A stretch of 64,000 nucleotides of DNA from Nemania diffusa (GCA_038501195.1 JBBPUQ010000008.1:3730501-3794500); one strand, 5' to 3'; shown: positions 13,001 through 24,650, numbered from the stretch's first letter. The notes: a model not told the origin generated them from the sequence alone. Program-made: numbers and translations.

Positions 13001-14797
13001 GTAGAGCAGCCTGACTTTATTGAGCTTGTACAGGTCGCGAGCCTGCTTGGGAATATCCGACGCGGGGAAGTGTAAACCATTGTAGAAATCACGCGTCTGA
13101 GCTGGATCAACTACTTCAGTAACCACTTTGCCATTGAAAGCAGCGTCGAACTGGTAGACCATGACTCGGTGAAAGCCCGTGAGTTCTTTGACGATGCCTA
13201 CGAGTATCTTCAGAAATCTCTCTAGGTCGGGGGCGGATGCAAATTGCTCCTGGACTTGCGACATGATGTCGAAGACCTGCATAGCACCGGCCTCGCCACG
13301 TCGCTTGCGCGCGCTCCTCAGTACGCGAAGAGGCCGACTGCTGATCTCGGTGCTCTCGTGGAACTGCTCGCTGGTCGGGCTCTGGTACAGGGTGTCTTCA
13401 GGCCCCAAGGGGGTGGGCTCGTCGGGTGGTCGGATGGGGTAGCGCTCATCGTCCTCGGGCTCAAACTCGCAGATGACGAAGTCGGGATGGCTCTTGTTGA
13501 CATGCATCGCACACCACAGCTTGGTGGGCTTCGCGTCGGGAGGTCTCAGGGAGATACTAAAGACATCGGGGCCGCTGGTGGCAGGATCGGACTCCTCGTC
13601 TCGGACGAAATCGATATGGTCGAGCAGATTGTCGGCTTGCTCGTCGGAGAAAATCTCGGTGAAGCTCCCGAGTTCGAAGAGTTCGGAGGGCGAGTAGCCG
13701 ATGATGTGTTTTGCATTCTCGCTCACGATGCGCACCGAGAAGCAGCCATCTGCTTCTTCCCGCAAGGCGACGAGGAGGCCAAAGGCCTGCACGGCACCGG
13801 GGGTATGGATAGGCTCGTCCTCGCAACGCTGCAGGGTGTCATCGCGGCCTGTAATAATGGCATGGCCGTCGTCGGTCATAGCATGTCGAAAGCGAGTGGT
13901 CATGAAGCCCTCGTGGCTCGGATCGGTCGGCGTGCTACTACGTGACTCGTGGGACTGGTTGGCTCCTCCGTTGGTGAGAGGTGCAGCCTCTCGCACAGCG
14001 GTCTGGTGGGCTGCGCCGACAGGCGTGGTGTCGTCGGAGGCGGCGATAGTAGCTCGCTCAGTGTTCGGCGGCGGACTGCCGATGGGGCTGGCGCGGGTCG
14101 GGGTGGAGGAGTTCGCGGCATCGTCTAGCAGGGTGAGTGAAGGGCCTGGGACGGCAGCTCTGCCTCTCGGCGGGCTAGGCGACTTGGCGGAAGAGGAGGG
14201 CGGTGGCGATGTGACTACTATGTCGGTCACGATGCGAGGGGCACTCGGGCGACGTCGGCCGTCCCACGTGGAGTCTAGGCGCGGGAAGTAATTAGCTGTT
14301 TCGGTGAGACCGCGTGAGAGCACCCAGGGAGTTGGCTGAGCCTCCTCGACCACACTGATGACGGATCGCATGGGGAAGACGCGGTCGGAGGGGTCGGCGG
14401 CGCTGCTGCTGCTGGTGCCCACACTGGGGGCCCTCTGGTGGTCGCGGCCATTGAAGCTATGTGCGCTGTCATTTTTTTGCTGCCGTTTCTGCTGTTGCTC
14501 TCGTTGTAGTTCTTGTTGTTGTAGTTGTGGTTGTGGTTGTGGTTGTTGTTGGACGACGGGTGTGACGGCGTCGGCGGGGGAAGTAATGCGCGCAGCCGTG
14601 TCTGCTGTAGCTGCTGCTGCTGCGGCGGCGGCGGGGAGGTTGCTCTCGGGTGGTGTTGGAGGTAGTGGCTCCAGTGGTGGTAGCGGTTGTAGCGGTTGCG
14701 CCAGCGGTTGCCCCAGTGGTTGCAGTGGTTGCTGCATCGGTTGTCGCAGTGGTGAGTCTGGCAACTTGCCTGCCGGATCATGGCGGCCGGGTTCCAT
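10040..14797 (-). CDS. Fungal phytochrome, hybrid histidine kinase with receiver domain
   Basis: Red/far-red photoreceptor of the fungal phytochrome family (FphA / PHY type); on light it signals by histidine-aspartate phosphorelay. Exons 12175-14797, 10463-12093 and 10040-10339 give about 1517 residues. Order: a long Pro/Gln/Ala-rich N-terminal extension (about 1-310); PAS with the bilin-binding Cys (about residue 325) in RCEDEPIHTPG; GAF with PASDIPKQARDLY and RAMSPIHLKYLANM; PHY with the tongue motif EPRSSF; kinase with phospho-His in SAHEVRTPLN (about residue 903), N-box and G-boxes (DTGCGM, GLGLAVV); a Ser-rich linker; and a receiver with LIAEDDPVN and phospho-Asp in ILMDMQ (about 1416). 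All key residues are present, so it looks functional. The start MEPGRHD is preferred over an upstream Met at 15034, because the extra codons run through a simple repeat. The intron 10340-10462 is unusual (see findings). Length is close to the longer Neurospora-type phytochrome. Confidence 0.95.
10340..10462 (-). other. Stopless 123-base intron inside the phytochrome receiver
   Basis: GTATGC donor directly after the MDMQ codons and CAG acceptor before MPIVDG. Its length is a multiple of three and its frame has no stop. Retention would therefore insert 41 residues just behind the phospho-acceptor Asp without shifting the frame. Confidence 0.8.
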
Positions 14798-14963
14798 CAC
14801 TTGATCAGACTCTTTTCTTTTCTTTTCTTCCCTTTGCCCTCTTTGCCAGCGTGGAAATGCCAATGAAGCGCCGCAGTGGGCGAGAAGATTGACACTTATA
14901 CCAATCAATGCCCCCTCTGCCCTGGGTAGATACTTGGCTTGGGTATGTATGTAAGGGCGCCCG

Positions 14964-14986
14964 GGTATAGGTATAGGTATAGGTAT
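14964..14986. repeat. (GGTATA)n microsatellite
   Basis: Nearly four GGTATA units in the presumed phytochrome 5' leader. On the minus strand they read as an Ile-Pro run. Confidence 0.75.
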
Positions 14987-15303
14987 GCTACACGAATTAG
15001 AAGCCGCACATTTGTGTCGCATGTGATATAGCAATACCGTAATGTGAGCAAATGCGTGCGCGCGAGTTGGGATCAGGTTTCCAGAATCCCCATGCGGCCG
15101 CGTTCCAGCTTAGGAAAGAAAACAAGGACTCGGTAACTGATATCGAATCGCCCATCAGTCGGTCCACCGCGCATTATCCATGGATTAGGTAGCTAGAGTG
15201 GCGCTAGACTGACGTTGCACAGCTCTCCCTAGACGGGGAAGCTTGTCCTGTACTGTACTATATTTTGCATTTAGCATGTAGCATCTGGTGTTTGTTGGTC
15301 TGG

Positions 15304-15329
15304 TATTTGGCATTTGGCATTTGGCATTT
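15304..15329. repeat. (CATTTGG)n heptamer repeat
   Basis: Consecutive TATTTGG/CATTTGG units in noncoding DNA upstream of the phytochrome gene. Confidence 0.7.
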
Positions 15330-16385
15330 ATCTAGAGAGTGTGCCCAAATTTCAGGCAGTCTACAAGCGAAGTGTCGAGAGTGCCCAAGTGGCGATGGCG
15401 GTGCGTACGTATAGGTGGCACAGGGATGCCCTTGTTTTCTCTGGGCAATCGATGAGGTAGGTGGTGGGCGTGTTAGTGGTGGTGGTGGTACAAAGTAAGT
15501 AGATAGTTGGTGGTAGTGGTGGTGAAGAGGGGCTGTAGATGAGAAAGGAGAGTGATCAACCAGGAACCGAATGGCAAGCAAGTACTTAGGGTCTACCACC
15601 TACAGTACCTTAGTATTCAATCTACCGTACGTCTATTCAACCATGGCCTCCTCGTATCATCAAACGTGAAAAGCCAGAGAATGAAGAGGGGAGGGAATGG
15701 GATTGCTAGAAAGCCATGTTATTATCCCCCACTTCCCTCTTACATACTCATGGTGTTTTTGCATGTACCGGCGATCTTATTGTATAATAGGTATCCGTCT
15801 AGACTAGGTACAGCAGATAGTCAAGTGTCCATCTGTTTTTAACCAAGGCCTTGATCTTCCTTACAAGGTTATACCCAAGTTGCTGAAGATCAGCTCCGGA
15901 AGCGTCTTGGCAGTGGAGCATTTGATACGGCACAAGCAGGTACGGAATACCTTGGTTATTTCTTGAGCGAATTCTATAAAATACACACAACCTCAACTAC
16001 TTACCTTACCTACAGTAGTAGGTTAGGTACGTAGAAGGTATTGGGTGCAATAGGTGAGTGAATATATATGGCATATATAGCCGTATGTGTAAATCCTGTC
16101 CAAGGTTCAAATTGAATACTACCCGATAAAAAAAGAGAAAAAGAGATGATCCATGCTACGGAATGAATAGGGCGGGTTTCGGCTTCAAGACAACACAAGA
16201 CAAACATAGAGCGAGGCGCTCCGGACCCGCTGAATGTCTCATTGTGGGCGCCATAACCATCCATACATAGGTACACATACACATACTGATTGAGTCAGGT
16301 CTGATTCTTTAACCTTAAAATCAGATACCTAGTTACGTACATCTTACTTATTATCTCTTATTCTATGGGGACTCATCGCCAAGAG

Positions 16386-16416
16386 CACGGGTACGGGCAC
16401 GGGCACGGGCACGGGT
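16386..16416. repeat. (ACGGGC)n hexamer repeat
   Basis: Five nearly identical ACGGGC/ACGGGT units just beyond the 3' end of the MFS gene. Confidence 0.75.
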
Positions 16417-16480
16417 AGACCAACTTACTTACGCATGAAACTGGATGCGCAGCCTTTTTTACTTGAACAACACCCTGCGC

Positions 16481-18674
16481 TCACAGCACATTCCTGAACC
16501 CGTAACCCTCGTTCTCGAACTCCCTCGAGCTAGCCTTGGCCACGCTCCCGTCCCGCCTGCTCTCCGCATCCCTCTTCTCAAACCCCCTATTCTCCCACGC
16601 GAGGTACGTCCTCAGCGTCAGCGCAAGCAAGGCATTGAAGAACATGAAGGCCGCACAGATACTCATGCCCTTGACGAAGTACGGCTTCTCACGTTCGGGG
16701 AAGACTGCAGCATTCACAGTCAGATAATCTATCATCAAAGAGCTTCCACGCCTCCCGAGAATGACCTAAGCAAGACAGGGGGAGAAGAAGAAGAAAAACC
16801 ACTTACTTCGCGTGCCCAACAGTGGCCCAGCCTGGCCGATGATATTCAGCAACGCGATGCCGGCGCCGCGCTTCGAGTCACTCCCCTGGTTATTAATCGT
16901 CCACGGCAGAATGTTCGCAATACACGAGAACACGCCAGCGGCCGCCAGGAACACGGCGAAGTACCGCACCGCCACGCCCTCGCACGTGGCGAGGACCACG
17001 TACCCGGCGCCTCCCACGAGCGAGAGCCCGACGAGCATCGCGCCGCGCTGCTGGGTCCTGTCCGCGACCCAGGTCGTCGTCACGCAGACGATGAAGGCCA
17101 CGAGATAGGGCGGCGCGCTGAGCCCCTGGGCGTTGATGGCCGTGAAGCCCAAGTTCTGGAGGATCACCGGGAGGAACACCGGCAAGCTGCTGAACGAAAC
17201 TGGTGGGGAAAAAAAGGCAGATAGGGTCAGCTCGCGATAATCGGTTAGTCCTTGGCGGGAACGGGCCCTACGTACCGTTACAGCTGAAGTACATCAACGG
17301 TGGTATCCATGTCTTGATGTCCTTGAGCGCAAGGAGCGACTCCCTCCAGTTGACGTGCCCGATCCGTGCGGTGCCTTCGCTACCCGTCTGTTGAAGTGCT
17401 CGCGTCTTCGCGACCCGCTTCTCTTCTTCGTTCAAGAAGTGAGCCGTATCAGCTGAATCGGGCATGTACTTGAACGCAACAAACGCGAGTAGGATGGACG
17501 GGATCCCTTCCACGATGAAGAGCAGTCTCCAGTTAGCAATGGCCGGGTGGCCCGAGGTGATGCCGTATGCTAGAGCCCCCGCGAACGTAGTCGCAAGCGG
17601 TGCCGCCGAGACGTAAAGACCGCATCTCAGCCCTAACTCGTTCCTCTTGTAGAAGAACGAGAGCAGATACGGAATGCCAGGTGCGAAGGCAGCCTCAGCC
17701 GTGGCCAGGAAGAAGCGGCTTGCCAGTAAGCCGGACCAGTTATACGCAGTAGCCTGTAGAGTTGATGCCGTACCCCTGAGACTTGTGTGAGCTTATCTCC
17801 CATCGTGTGTCGATGAGGGTAAGGGGGGAGGGGGAGGGAACAATGCAACAAAGTCTCACCAGACAAGGACACATACAAAGGCCCACCAATGCCTTCATGA
17901 CTACAATTAGCACCAGGTGTCGGTCCACGGACGCGCAAGGGTTTGGACGAACGGCGGTACGGCCTTCCACATCAACGCGGCCCACTCAAAAACGACTGCG
18001 GCGAACTGAGCGTCAGAATATAGGAATCAACTCGGACGCGTGTTCACTGACTATAAGGAATATAAAATATCGTCAAAAGCCACTGCATCGTGGGTTAAAC
18101 CTCAATCCCACATTGCTGGCATCGCCCAAGGCTTCGCTTACTTGGTATTGGTCATCACTGAGACCCAAATCCTTTCCCTAACGTCGACGTAAGCGCTAGA
18201 ATGATTCCCGAAGATGCGAGATAGCGGTGCGAGATGGGAGAAGGTACCATTCCAGCAACTTGAGCATTGCCGATGTTGGACCTGTCTAGGAACGCTACCA
18301 GGTCTGCCTAGTGTTAGCTGCACCGCCTGCCTGGTCGCTCCGGGTGTGCGTACAGAGACTCATAACTAAGGGGATCAAGTGGTAGTCGATTTTTCTCTAC
18401 CCAACATGAGACGTTAACATTGATCCACGAGAAGAAATATTCACACATTTTAGAAGAACTCATGGGAACCCAGATTTTCGAAGTGACAAGATAGAACGAA
18501 TCTAAAAAGGGAATGATAAAACTTGTAGACTCTTACCACGACACGTCTCTCAAGAACAGGGTCGATATGGAGCTCGGGCGAGGGAGGTCGAAGATGTTCT
18601 ACAGAGGCATCGACCCTCGAACCTACCGCCGCCACTTCAGCCTCCGTAGATGTGGTCTTCTGGATATCATCCAT
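16481..18674 (-). CDS. MFS permease, Dal5-like anion:cation symporter family
   Basis: Plasma-membrane major facilitator of the fungal Dal5 type; relatives move allantoate, nicotinate-like and other organic anions, but the substrate here is unknown. Ten exons join to 498 residues: 18537-18674, 18354-18396, 18248-18303, 18142-18177, 18052-18082, 17953-17995, 17860-17892, 17276-17775, 16807-17199 and 16481-16704. Diagnostic stretches: RKIDYHLIPLVMSLYLVAFLD then RSNIGNAQ (TM1), GKDLGLSDDQYQ, WLLTIFYIPYIVFEW, VPPHWWAFVCVLVW, TAYNWSGLLASRFFLATAEA, FKYMPDSADTAHFLNEEE and LSAPPYLVAFIVCVTTTWVADR. The cytosolic tail is short and charged. The start at MDDIQK is preferred; a Met seven codons upstream is in frame. 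The first half is cut into exons of only 31-56 bases. No stop or frameshift remains after joining. Confidence 0.9.
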
Positions 18675-20745
18675 CTCGCGGCTCAAAATTGGCAAGAACT
18701 ATAAATTTGAAAATAGTAAATAGATATGGCCCATAACTCGATAATCACATCAAAACCAGTATATGATCGCAAAATCGAGTCTTTGGGGATGAATTTGAGT
18801 TGTTCGGGGAGTTTAACAAGATGAGCACCCCAACCGCCAAGCTACATATATCGATTAATCATCGGCAGTCGAGAGGAACTAAAAGGACCCGAAGACCGGG
18901 GCAGAAACTGGGGATTAGCTTCACTCTTCACTTGGTGCAGCTGAACTAAGCACCTCAGGTATGACTATATCTGCCTTTAGGTGGCTGGTTAGATGGGGAA
19001 ACAAGAGCCGAATAAGACGCCCACTTACCTCGCTAGGAAATGATCTGTGGATGGTGGGGCCGCATACTCCGGTATCACCAGCGTGTTGCCTCATTCTGAA
19101 ATGAAATTCAGTTTGCAGCATAAAAAGAATTTAAAAAAAAAACGGTTCCATATGTCACGATTCATATATTTTCCTTCCTCGATACTCACAAAGCTTGGTG
19201 GGAATGAGAGTGTGACTTGTACAGATATGTTAAACTGGGAGAAGTCCTTAAACACTTCGTAGATAATAGTAACATTACTAAGGCTTAATAGAATATATCA
19301 GAATGTGAGCTAGAAACATATATACGTGATTTGAAAGATTAGTTATGAGTTCTTCATGATACCACTGAAGCGGCTATTTTCTCATGTCCTCGTTGGTATA
19401 CAATAGACTCAACATGACGTCCATAACACATAGCCTTGCCGATAAACCCTTCTTAAAATGATAAGGTCTTAACACGAGAGATACCGCAGATTCATATTAT
19501 CTAACTCTTTATGAGCATATAACGTTGTTTATATGTAGCTTATATGACGAAGTCACGATCAATGCTAGATATCGCTGGGAGCTACGATTTATCATAAGTA
19601 GAACATAATGAAAGAGAGTGCGCTATGATTAATAAAAGTACAAATCAGTTACAAAAAGGTATATCCAGACATACTTGACAGGTTCTTGACTCAACCATGG
19701 ATAGATCTCATAAAATAACAGAATATCCAGCATGTGGCTCAATAAACCGTCTAACACAATGCTATAAGGAGCGAGAAACTTACTAACGTGGGTAAACTAC
19801 CTAGGTAGGATGAGAAAAGGGAAGATAAAGTAGTGTAATATTGCTATAATTGACATGCTAGAAATCAAAACTGAACTATAAAGCGTGACCTCAATCACTA
19901 GAGAGCAACTTCTACAAAACTATCGATGAGCGCAACCCCTAAATGCTAAGAAAAGTACGCCATTAAATATAATATAAAGTACGACAAGGCGATACCACGA
20001 ACACCAGAGAGCGATGCTACGACGCAAGACGAAGAAAGCAATCCTTACAAAAATGATGAAATCATATCAAAGGGTGGGATGGAAGCCAAGGAGATCATCT
20101 ACTCAGTTCTCGTCTGGGATGGTAATATAATAACATTGTCGAGGCTAGTTATCCTGAAGTCATAAATAACTATATCTAATAACGTTTTTTTGTATCGGTT
20201 TTCTTACAGTCTTAGTTCTATTATATACTATACGTCGTGTGCAAAGCTAGCTGTGTGATGAATCCTTGATTGAGAACTATCTAAGGGAACTAATATACGA
20301 GGTAAGGAGTTGTATGAATAAACTTTTAAGGTTCTAGAAGCTTTCCAAATGAAGGTGTCCTCGACGGCGTCGTCGTCACGAAGCCGTCGTTGAGAAGTCG
20401 TCCTAAAGACGACTTCTTCAAGAAGGCCCCGCACAGGTGGTCTAACATAATGACACCGGAGCTCCTAAGAACTCTTGGGATTTCAACTCCCCGTGGCTGA
20501 TAGCGCACTTGATCGTGACCTTTTTAAATAGTCTATTATACACATATATCATATATAACTTTGCAAGCTTCACCAGCGGGGCTCTTTCCCATCAATTAGA
20601 GTAAAACCCAACGACTTAACATCTTTAATACCTACAAGGGGGTGTACACATCCACGGTAGTAGTTACAATAGACGAGATGCAGTCTTAAAACACGGCCAC
20701 ACACTCCCCAATACTAACAGCTCTGAACTGGTTTTCAATAGCCGT
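18675..20745. other. AT-rich block without genes
   Basis: A 2 kb stretch visibly richer in A and T than its surroundings, with no open frame that looks coding. It holds a short perfect hairpin at 20393-20417 and one CTACCTAGGTAG palindrome at 19797-19808. It may be a decayed repeat, but no transposase remnant could be read. Confidence 0.55.
20393..20417. repeat. Perfect inverted repeat, 10-base arms, 5-base loop
   Basis: AGAAGTCGTC and its exact complement GACGACTTCT are separated by CTAAA. The site lies about 320 bases beyond the ketopantoate reductase stop, with no T-run after it. It is too isolated to call a terminator or transposon end. Confidence 0.7.
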
Positions 20746-22052
20746 TCATAGCTTCTCCCTCGCCTTGCCCTCACGGATAAGCTGCATGCTCCTCAGCAAG
20801 GCATACATACTCTGCAGGCGCGGCATCTCTACACCCGCCTTCCTAGCAATGCGAACGGGGTTTCCAAGGATGACCTCGAGCTCCATTGGCCGTCCAGCCT
20901 CCCAATCGAGCAGCATGCTGGGCCTGGCGCCAGCGTTCCTCTCGGTGCTGCGGATAATGCGGTCGGGGGTAGCCAGGGCGGCGGGGAAGGGGGCACCGAG
21001 GACCTTGGGGGCGGCGTCCCAGATCTCGGCCATGACGCCGGCGATGTGGTGGCGCAGGGCCGGGTCGGTCAGCTGGTCGGCGTTGCCGCGCCCGCCGGCC
21101 AGCACGGCGGTCGGGTTGAACGCCGCGTTGATGCACAGCTTGTGCCAGCGGATGGTCTGCAGCTCGAGCTCCGTGTGCGTCTCGACGTCGCGGATGCCGC
21201 CCAGGTCCGTCCACCACTGCGCTAGCTGCTCCATGCACTCGCGTCCACGTGCGGCGATTTCGTCGCGGTCGGCTGTTGCTACTGCTGTTGTTACTCCATT
21301 CTCACCGCCGAGGCCGTAGATGTAGGGCCCTAGGCTGATGCGCGTCCATCTGTTCTGGCGGATGACGCCCTGCTCGACCTGCTCGGCGCTGATGATGGTG
21401 ACGGCGCTCACGATGGGATTGCGTGGGAAGCGCGCGCGGTAGGGCTCCTCGACGCCGACGCCATTCTGTATCAGCACGATGCAGGTGCGGGGAGACACGA
21501 GCGGTGCGATCAGCGCTGCGTCGTCGGTCCGGTCTGGCAGCGCCTTCGTGGTGACAATGACGTAGTCCCATCCATCGCGCGGCGGCGATGGACCTCGCTC
21601 GATGGACTGGTCAGGCTTGGGGATGGCAGCGGCAGATACGGAGGGAAAGACGGCGAAGGGGTGGAATATATAGTCGCCGAAAGAACGGGTCTTCAGAGAG
21701 ACGCCGGAAGACGCGATAGCGGCATAGTTGGATCGTGCTGTGAGCGAGGTGTGTACATTGTGTGATGGCTGTTGCGGTAGAAGGGTCAGGACACGTCAGC
21801 CAAGTAGGATGTAGGGGAGAGGACGGCAGGGATCGTACGTGATGCAATCGCGATGCATAGAAACAGCCGACGGCGCCGGCGCCCACGAAAAGAACGTGTT
21901 TGGCTCTTCGAAGGGGGCGATTCCGATTAGCAGCGATCCAGCAGCCGAGGGCCTTGGCGATGGCGATTGGCTCACCAGCTCAACTCAACTCACCGGGTGC
22001 TGCTGCTATTGCTGGTATCATCATCCACATGCTCCGAGTATCGTGTTGCCAT
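20746..22052 (-). CDS. Ketopantoate reductase family protein (2-dehydropantoate 2-reductase-like)
   Basis: NADPH-dependent reductase of the PanE/ApbA family; the classic reaction makes pantoate for coenzyme A, though fungi carry several paralogues of unknown substrate. Exons 21994-22052, 21839-21905 and 20746-21768 give 382 residues. After a short Ser-rich N-terminus the Rossmann motif is KHVLFVGAGAVGCFYASRL, followed by RSNYAAIASSG, DYVIVTTKALPD (conserved Lys), CIVLIQNGVG (conserved QNG) and the helical domain with RWHKLCINAAFNPTAVL (catalytic Lys and Asn). The C-terminus has MLLDWEAGRPMELEVILGNP, which carries the expected acidic residue. The first intron has a GTGAGT donor, a GCTAAT branch and an AAG acceptor. 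The exon carrying HPSHNVHTSL is needed to keep the frame. The gene is isolated, with no pantothenate genes next to it. Confidence 0.87.
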
Positions 22053-23680
22053 TTCAGTTTTTTTAGGAGGCGCGTATACACGTAGTATGGATGGATGAGT
22101 AATACCTAGATGATGTGTTCATGTAAGTAGGTATGGTAGGTGAGCTCGATGTAGGTATGCATGTAGGTCTTCATGGTTTAGTCACTACCTAGGTACTTAT
22201 CCAGTGGTTTAGATAGTGGTGTACAGAGTAGATAGTGGTTTACCGAGGTAATCAAGTGGGTAAGGTATGCTATAACAAGAAGAAGGCAAGAACAAGGGTT
22301 GCGTGCTAGACTAGTCTAGATATCTACTAGTCAGGTAGTTTAGCCGTTAGTCTAACTACTAGCTAGTACCTACGGTTACCCTATGGTAGCTACCCTAGAG
22401 CGTTGGAGATCCCGTTGTCACCTACAGGCTAACACATCCAGTACCTACTTAGGGCTGGATAGCTACTCCAACTCATCTACCGACGATGAGACCTTGACTG
22501 CAAGGAACTTGAGGCTCAAGTCATTTAAGCTTTATGGCTTTCTGGGCATCACGGCTACTACCATCTGGCGAGCTGAACCGTCGTCTCCAACTAGGTGTGT
22601 GTGTCCTGTGACGCCGTAACAACAGCTCCAACTCGGTAGCCTCATCTCGTCTCGTCTCGCCCCGGCCCGCCCCGTCCCGTCCTGTGCTGTCTTTGCCGAC
22701 CATGTCTCTTTTACCTAACCGCATTGCAGAGAAAACAACTTGATAGGAGAGCCGTGGACGGTCTAAACAAGCCCCCGTGTAACCAAGGCTGTCAGACCGC
22801 CCAATCCGATCTGGCAGTCAGTTTGCAGCTCCCTGTCGGTGAAGGCGCCCGTTTCCCACGCCGCTCTTCTATCTAGATGCCATGGAAGGCGGGAGAGTCT
22901 TCTCAAGCTCGTCGAAACGATCTAGGACTACGCCTTGTCGGCTCAATGGGTGACGATTTTGCGATGTCTGCCACATCGTCAGCGATCGTCAGAGACGACG
23001 CGGTCGTCCGCATGGCCAGTCGGGTCGTCCGGAGGTGAGATGGGCTTGCTAAGGCGTGCTTGGTGCTTGGTCAACCAAGCAGCTCGTCGCTGATCTTGGG
23101 TGTCGGTAGTTCCTGTGCTACCCGTCCAGCCCTACCCCCATCACGCGACGCCACCAGATAGGCTATCGTGATTCCAATTGTCCAGCCTGCCTATCCGCCA
23201 AGTGTCAGATCGCACTGGGAGAGAGCTTGGTTGATTACTGGGTGAGCGTGAGCCTCCGATCGTTCATCCATCATACGTGACATACATACCCGGCGTGCTC
23301 GCCTCTGCCCGAGGCCAACGACGAACGACCCTTGCAGCCCTTTCTGTCTCTTATGCCTCTGACGTGCGGCCGCTACACGCCGTATATGCTGCTGGATGCA
23401 AAGCATATCGTCCGAATAACCCGAGCATGTCTTGGCTTGCATGACGAGCCAGGAGATCCATACCTTAAAACGGTATTCTACAGCACCCTCTTGTAGCCCA
23501 CGCATGCCCAGGGTCCTGTAGCCTCCGGTGGCATGCGCGCGACTACTGTGCCTACGGACTCCGATCTCGTAGTGTACGGCAGCTCGACTCGAGGCCTTTG
23601 CTGCAAGCAACCGTCGGACAATCGATGCGCGAGAGGCCCGGTCGGGGATCTACCTGGTAGTCAACTACCAGACCCGAGCC

Positions 23681-23720
23681 ATTGACTGCCATTGACTGCC
23701 ACTAATTGCCACTGGTTGCC
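23681..23720. repeat. 10-base minisatellite (ATTGACTGCC), four units
   Basis: Two identical units are followed by two diverged ones (ACTAATTGCC and ACTGGTTGCC), all ending in TGCC. Noncoding. Confidence 0.75.
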
Positions 23721-24154
23721 ATTTGAGATTCGAGTACCGAAAAGCTCCGCTCGCGCCCAGACACGCCGCACGGGAAAAGCGGTTGTACGTTAGATAGCTA
23801 CGTACGCATGTACGTACAGTAAGTGTGCCGTGTTGTGATCGCCATGCACCGCCTGCCTCGATTCTGTCTGTTATATGTAGGTCGCATCGACGAAACGGTC
23901 GATCCCCATCAGCTCTCTGGAACTCTCGGAGCCGTTATCATCCTTGGCTGGGTCGGAGTTCTCCGCACCTCCCGTGTAGACATGATTTTTTTATCTTTTA
24001 TTATCGATATACGAGCATGATAATACGTCTCTGCATTATTAAGCAGCATCTCACCATCGCGTCTTACCCGCACCCGAGCATCTAGCATCCTACCCTTGCA
24101 CATAGCAGACGATGCACGTGACGTCTCGAAACTCAAATATGAATAGTACACGAC

Positions 24155-24214
24155 ATATGTACGCATATGTATATATGTACATGCGTATATATGTAGGTAT
24201 GAGTGTATGTAGGT
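24155..24214. repeat. TA/TG-rich alternating repeat
   Basis: An imperfect run of ATGTA/ATATG units with many TA and TG steps, in noncoding DNA. Confidence 0.65.
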
Positions 24215-24421
24215 CATCCTCCGCGATAGGCGGCCGAGTAGATAGATAGAGTCAGACCGTAGATAGGTGGGCGCTTCCATTTCTCCTGCTGTATGCCTAA
24301 GTACAACACATATCTCCCTCCCTACCAACCTATGCAAACATACATACCAACCTACCTACCGATCTGTCTCCTTACGTAGTAGTCCGTTGGTAGCCATAAG
24401 AGCCGTACTGATTCACCATAC

Positions 24422-24433
24422 CTACCTAGGTAG
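24422..24433. repeat. Palindromic 12-mer CTACCTAGGTAG
   Basis: Perfect 12-base palindrome, also present at 19797-19808 and 29385-29396. It fits the general TACCTA/TAGGTA bias of the intergenic DNA. Confidence 0.75.
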
Positions 24434-24650
24434 TGGGAAGCGTGCCCCCTTGTCTATGAGCTGATGACTTTGGCCCGTATAATCGATCCACGATCATCAG
24501 TTCGGCGAGCAATCAAGCCTTTCTTAGACCGTCTTACTTGCGTCTTCTCCCTCGCTCCGCATAACACTAAGTATGCTGCCTATATCGAATTCGTCTTATT
24601 GGGACATGGGGGGGGGGGACCAGTCACGACAAACCTAGGGCTACCCCGCA

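Larger units (their letters stand above)
14798..16480. other. Phytochrome upstream region and MFS downstream region
   Basis: The open frame upstream of the phytochrome ATG reaches 15034 but encodes an Ile-Pro repeat made by a GGTATA microsatellite, so I treat it as leader. No other gene seen. Simple repeats lie at 14964-14986, 15304-15329 and 16386-16416. Confidence 0.55.
22053..24650. other. Gene-free region, part 1: reductase promoter side
   Basis: Upstream of the ketopantoate reductase. Only short frames unlike any known protein are open. It contains TAGGTA-type microsatellite at about 22130-22420, a 10-base minisatellite at 23681-23720 and a TA/TG-rich repeat at about 24155-24214. Confidence 0.5.

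Noticed and set aside
14798..15034. Longer phytochrome N-terminus from the Met at 15034
   Set aside because: The added residues come from a GGTATA microsatellite and leader-like sequence; the start at 14797 has a cleaner continuation into the Pro/Gln-rich extension.
17860..17995. Apparent frame breaks in the MFS gene between TM2 and TM3
   Set aside because: Two further short introns (17893-17952 and 17776-17859) explain the breaks and give the expected VPPHWWAF and TASTLQATAYNW stretches.
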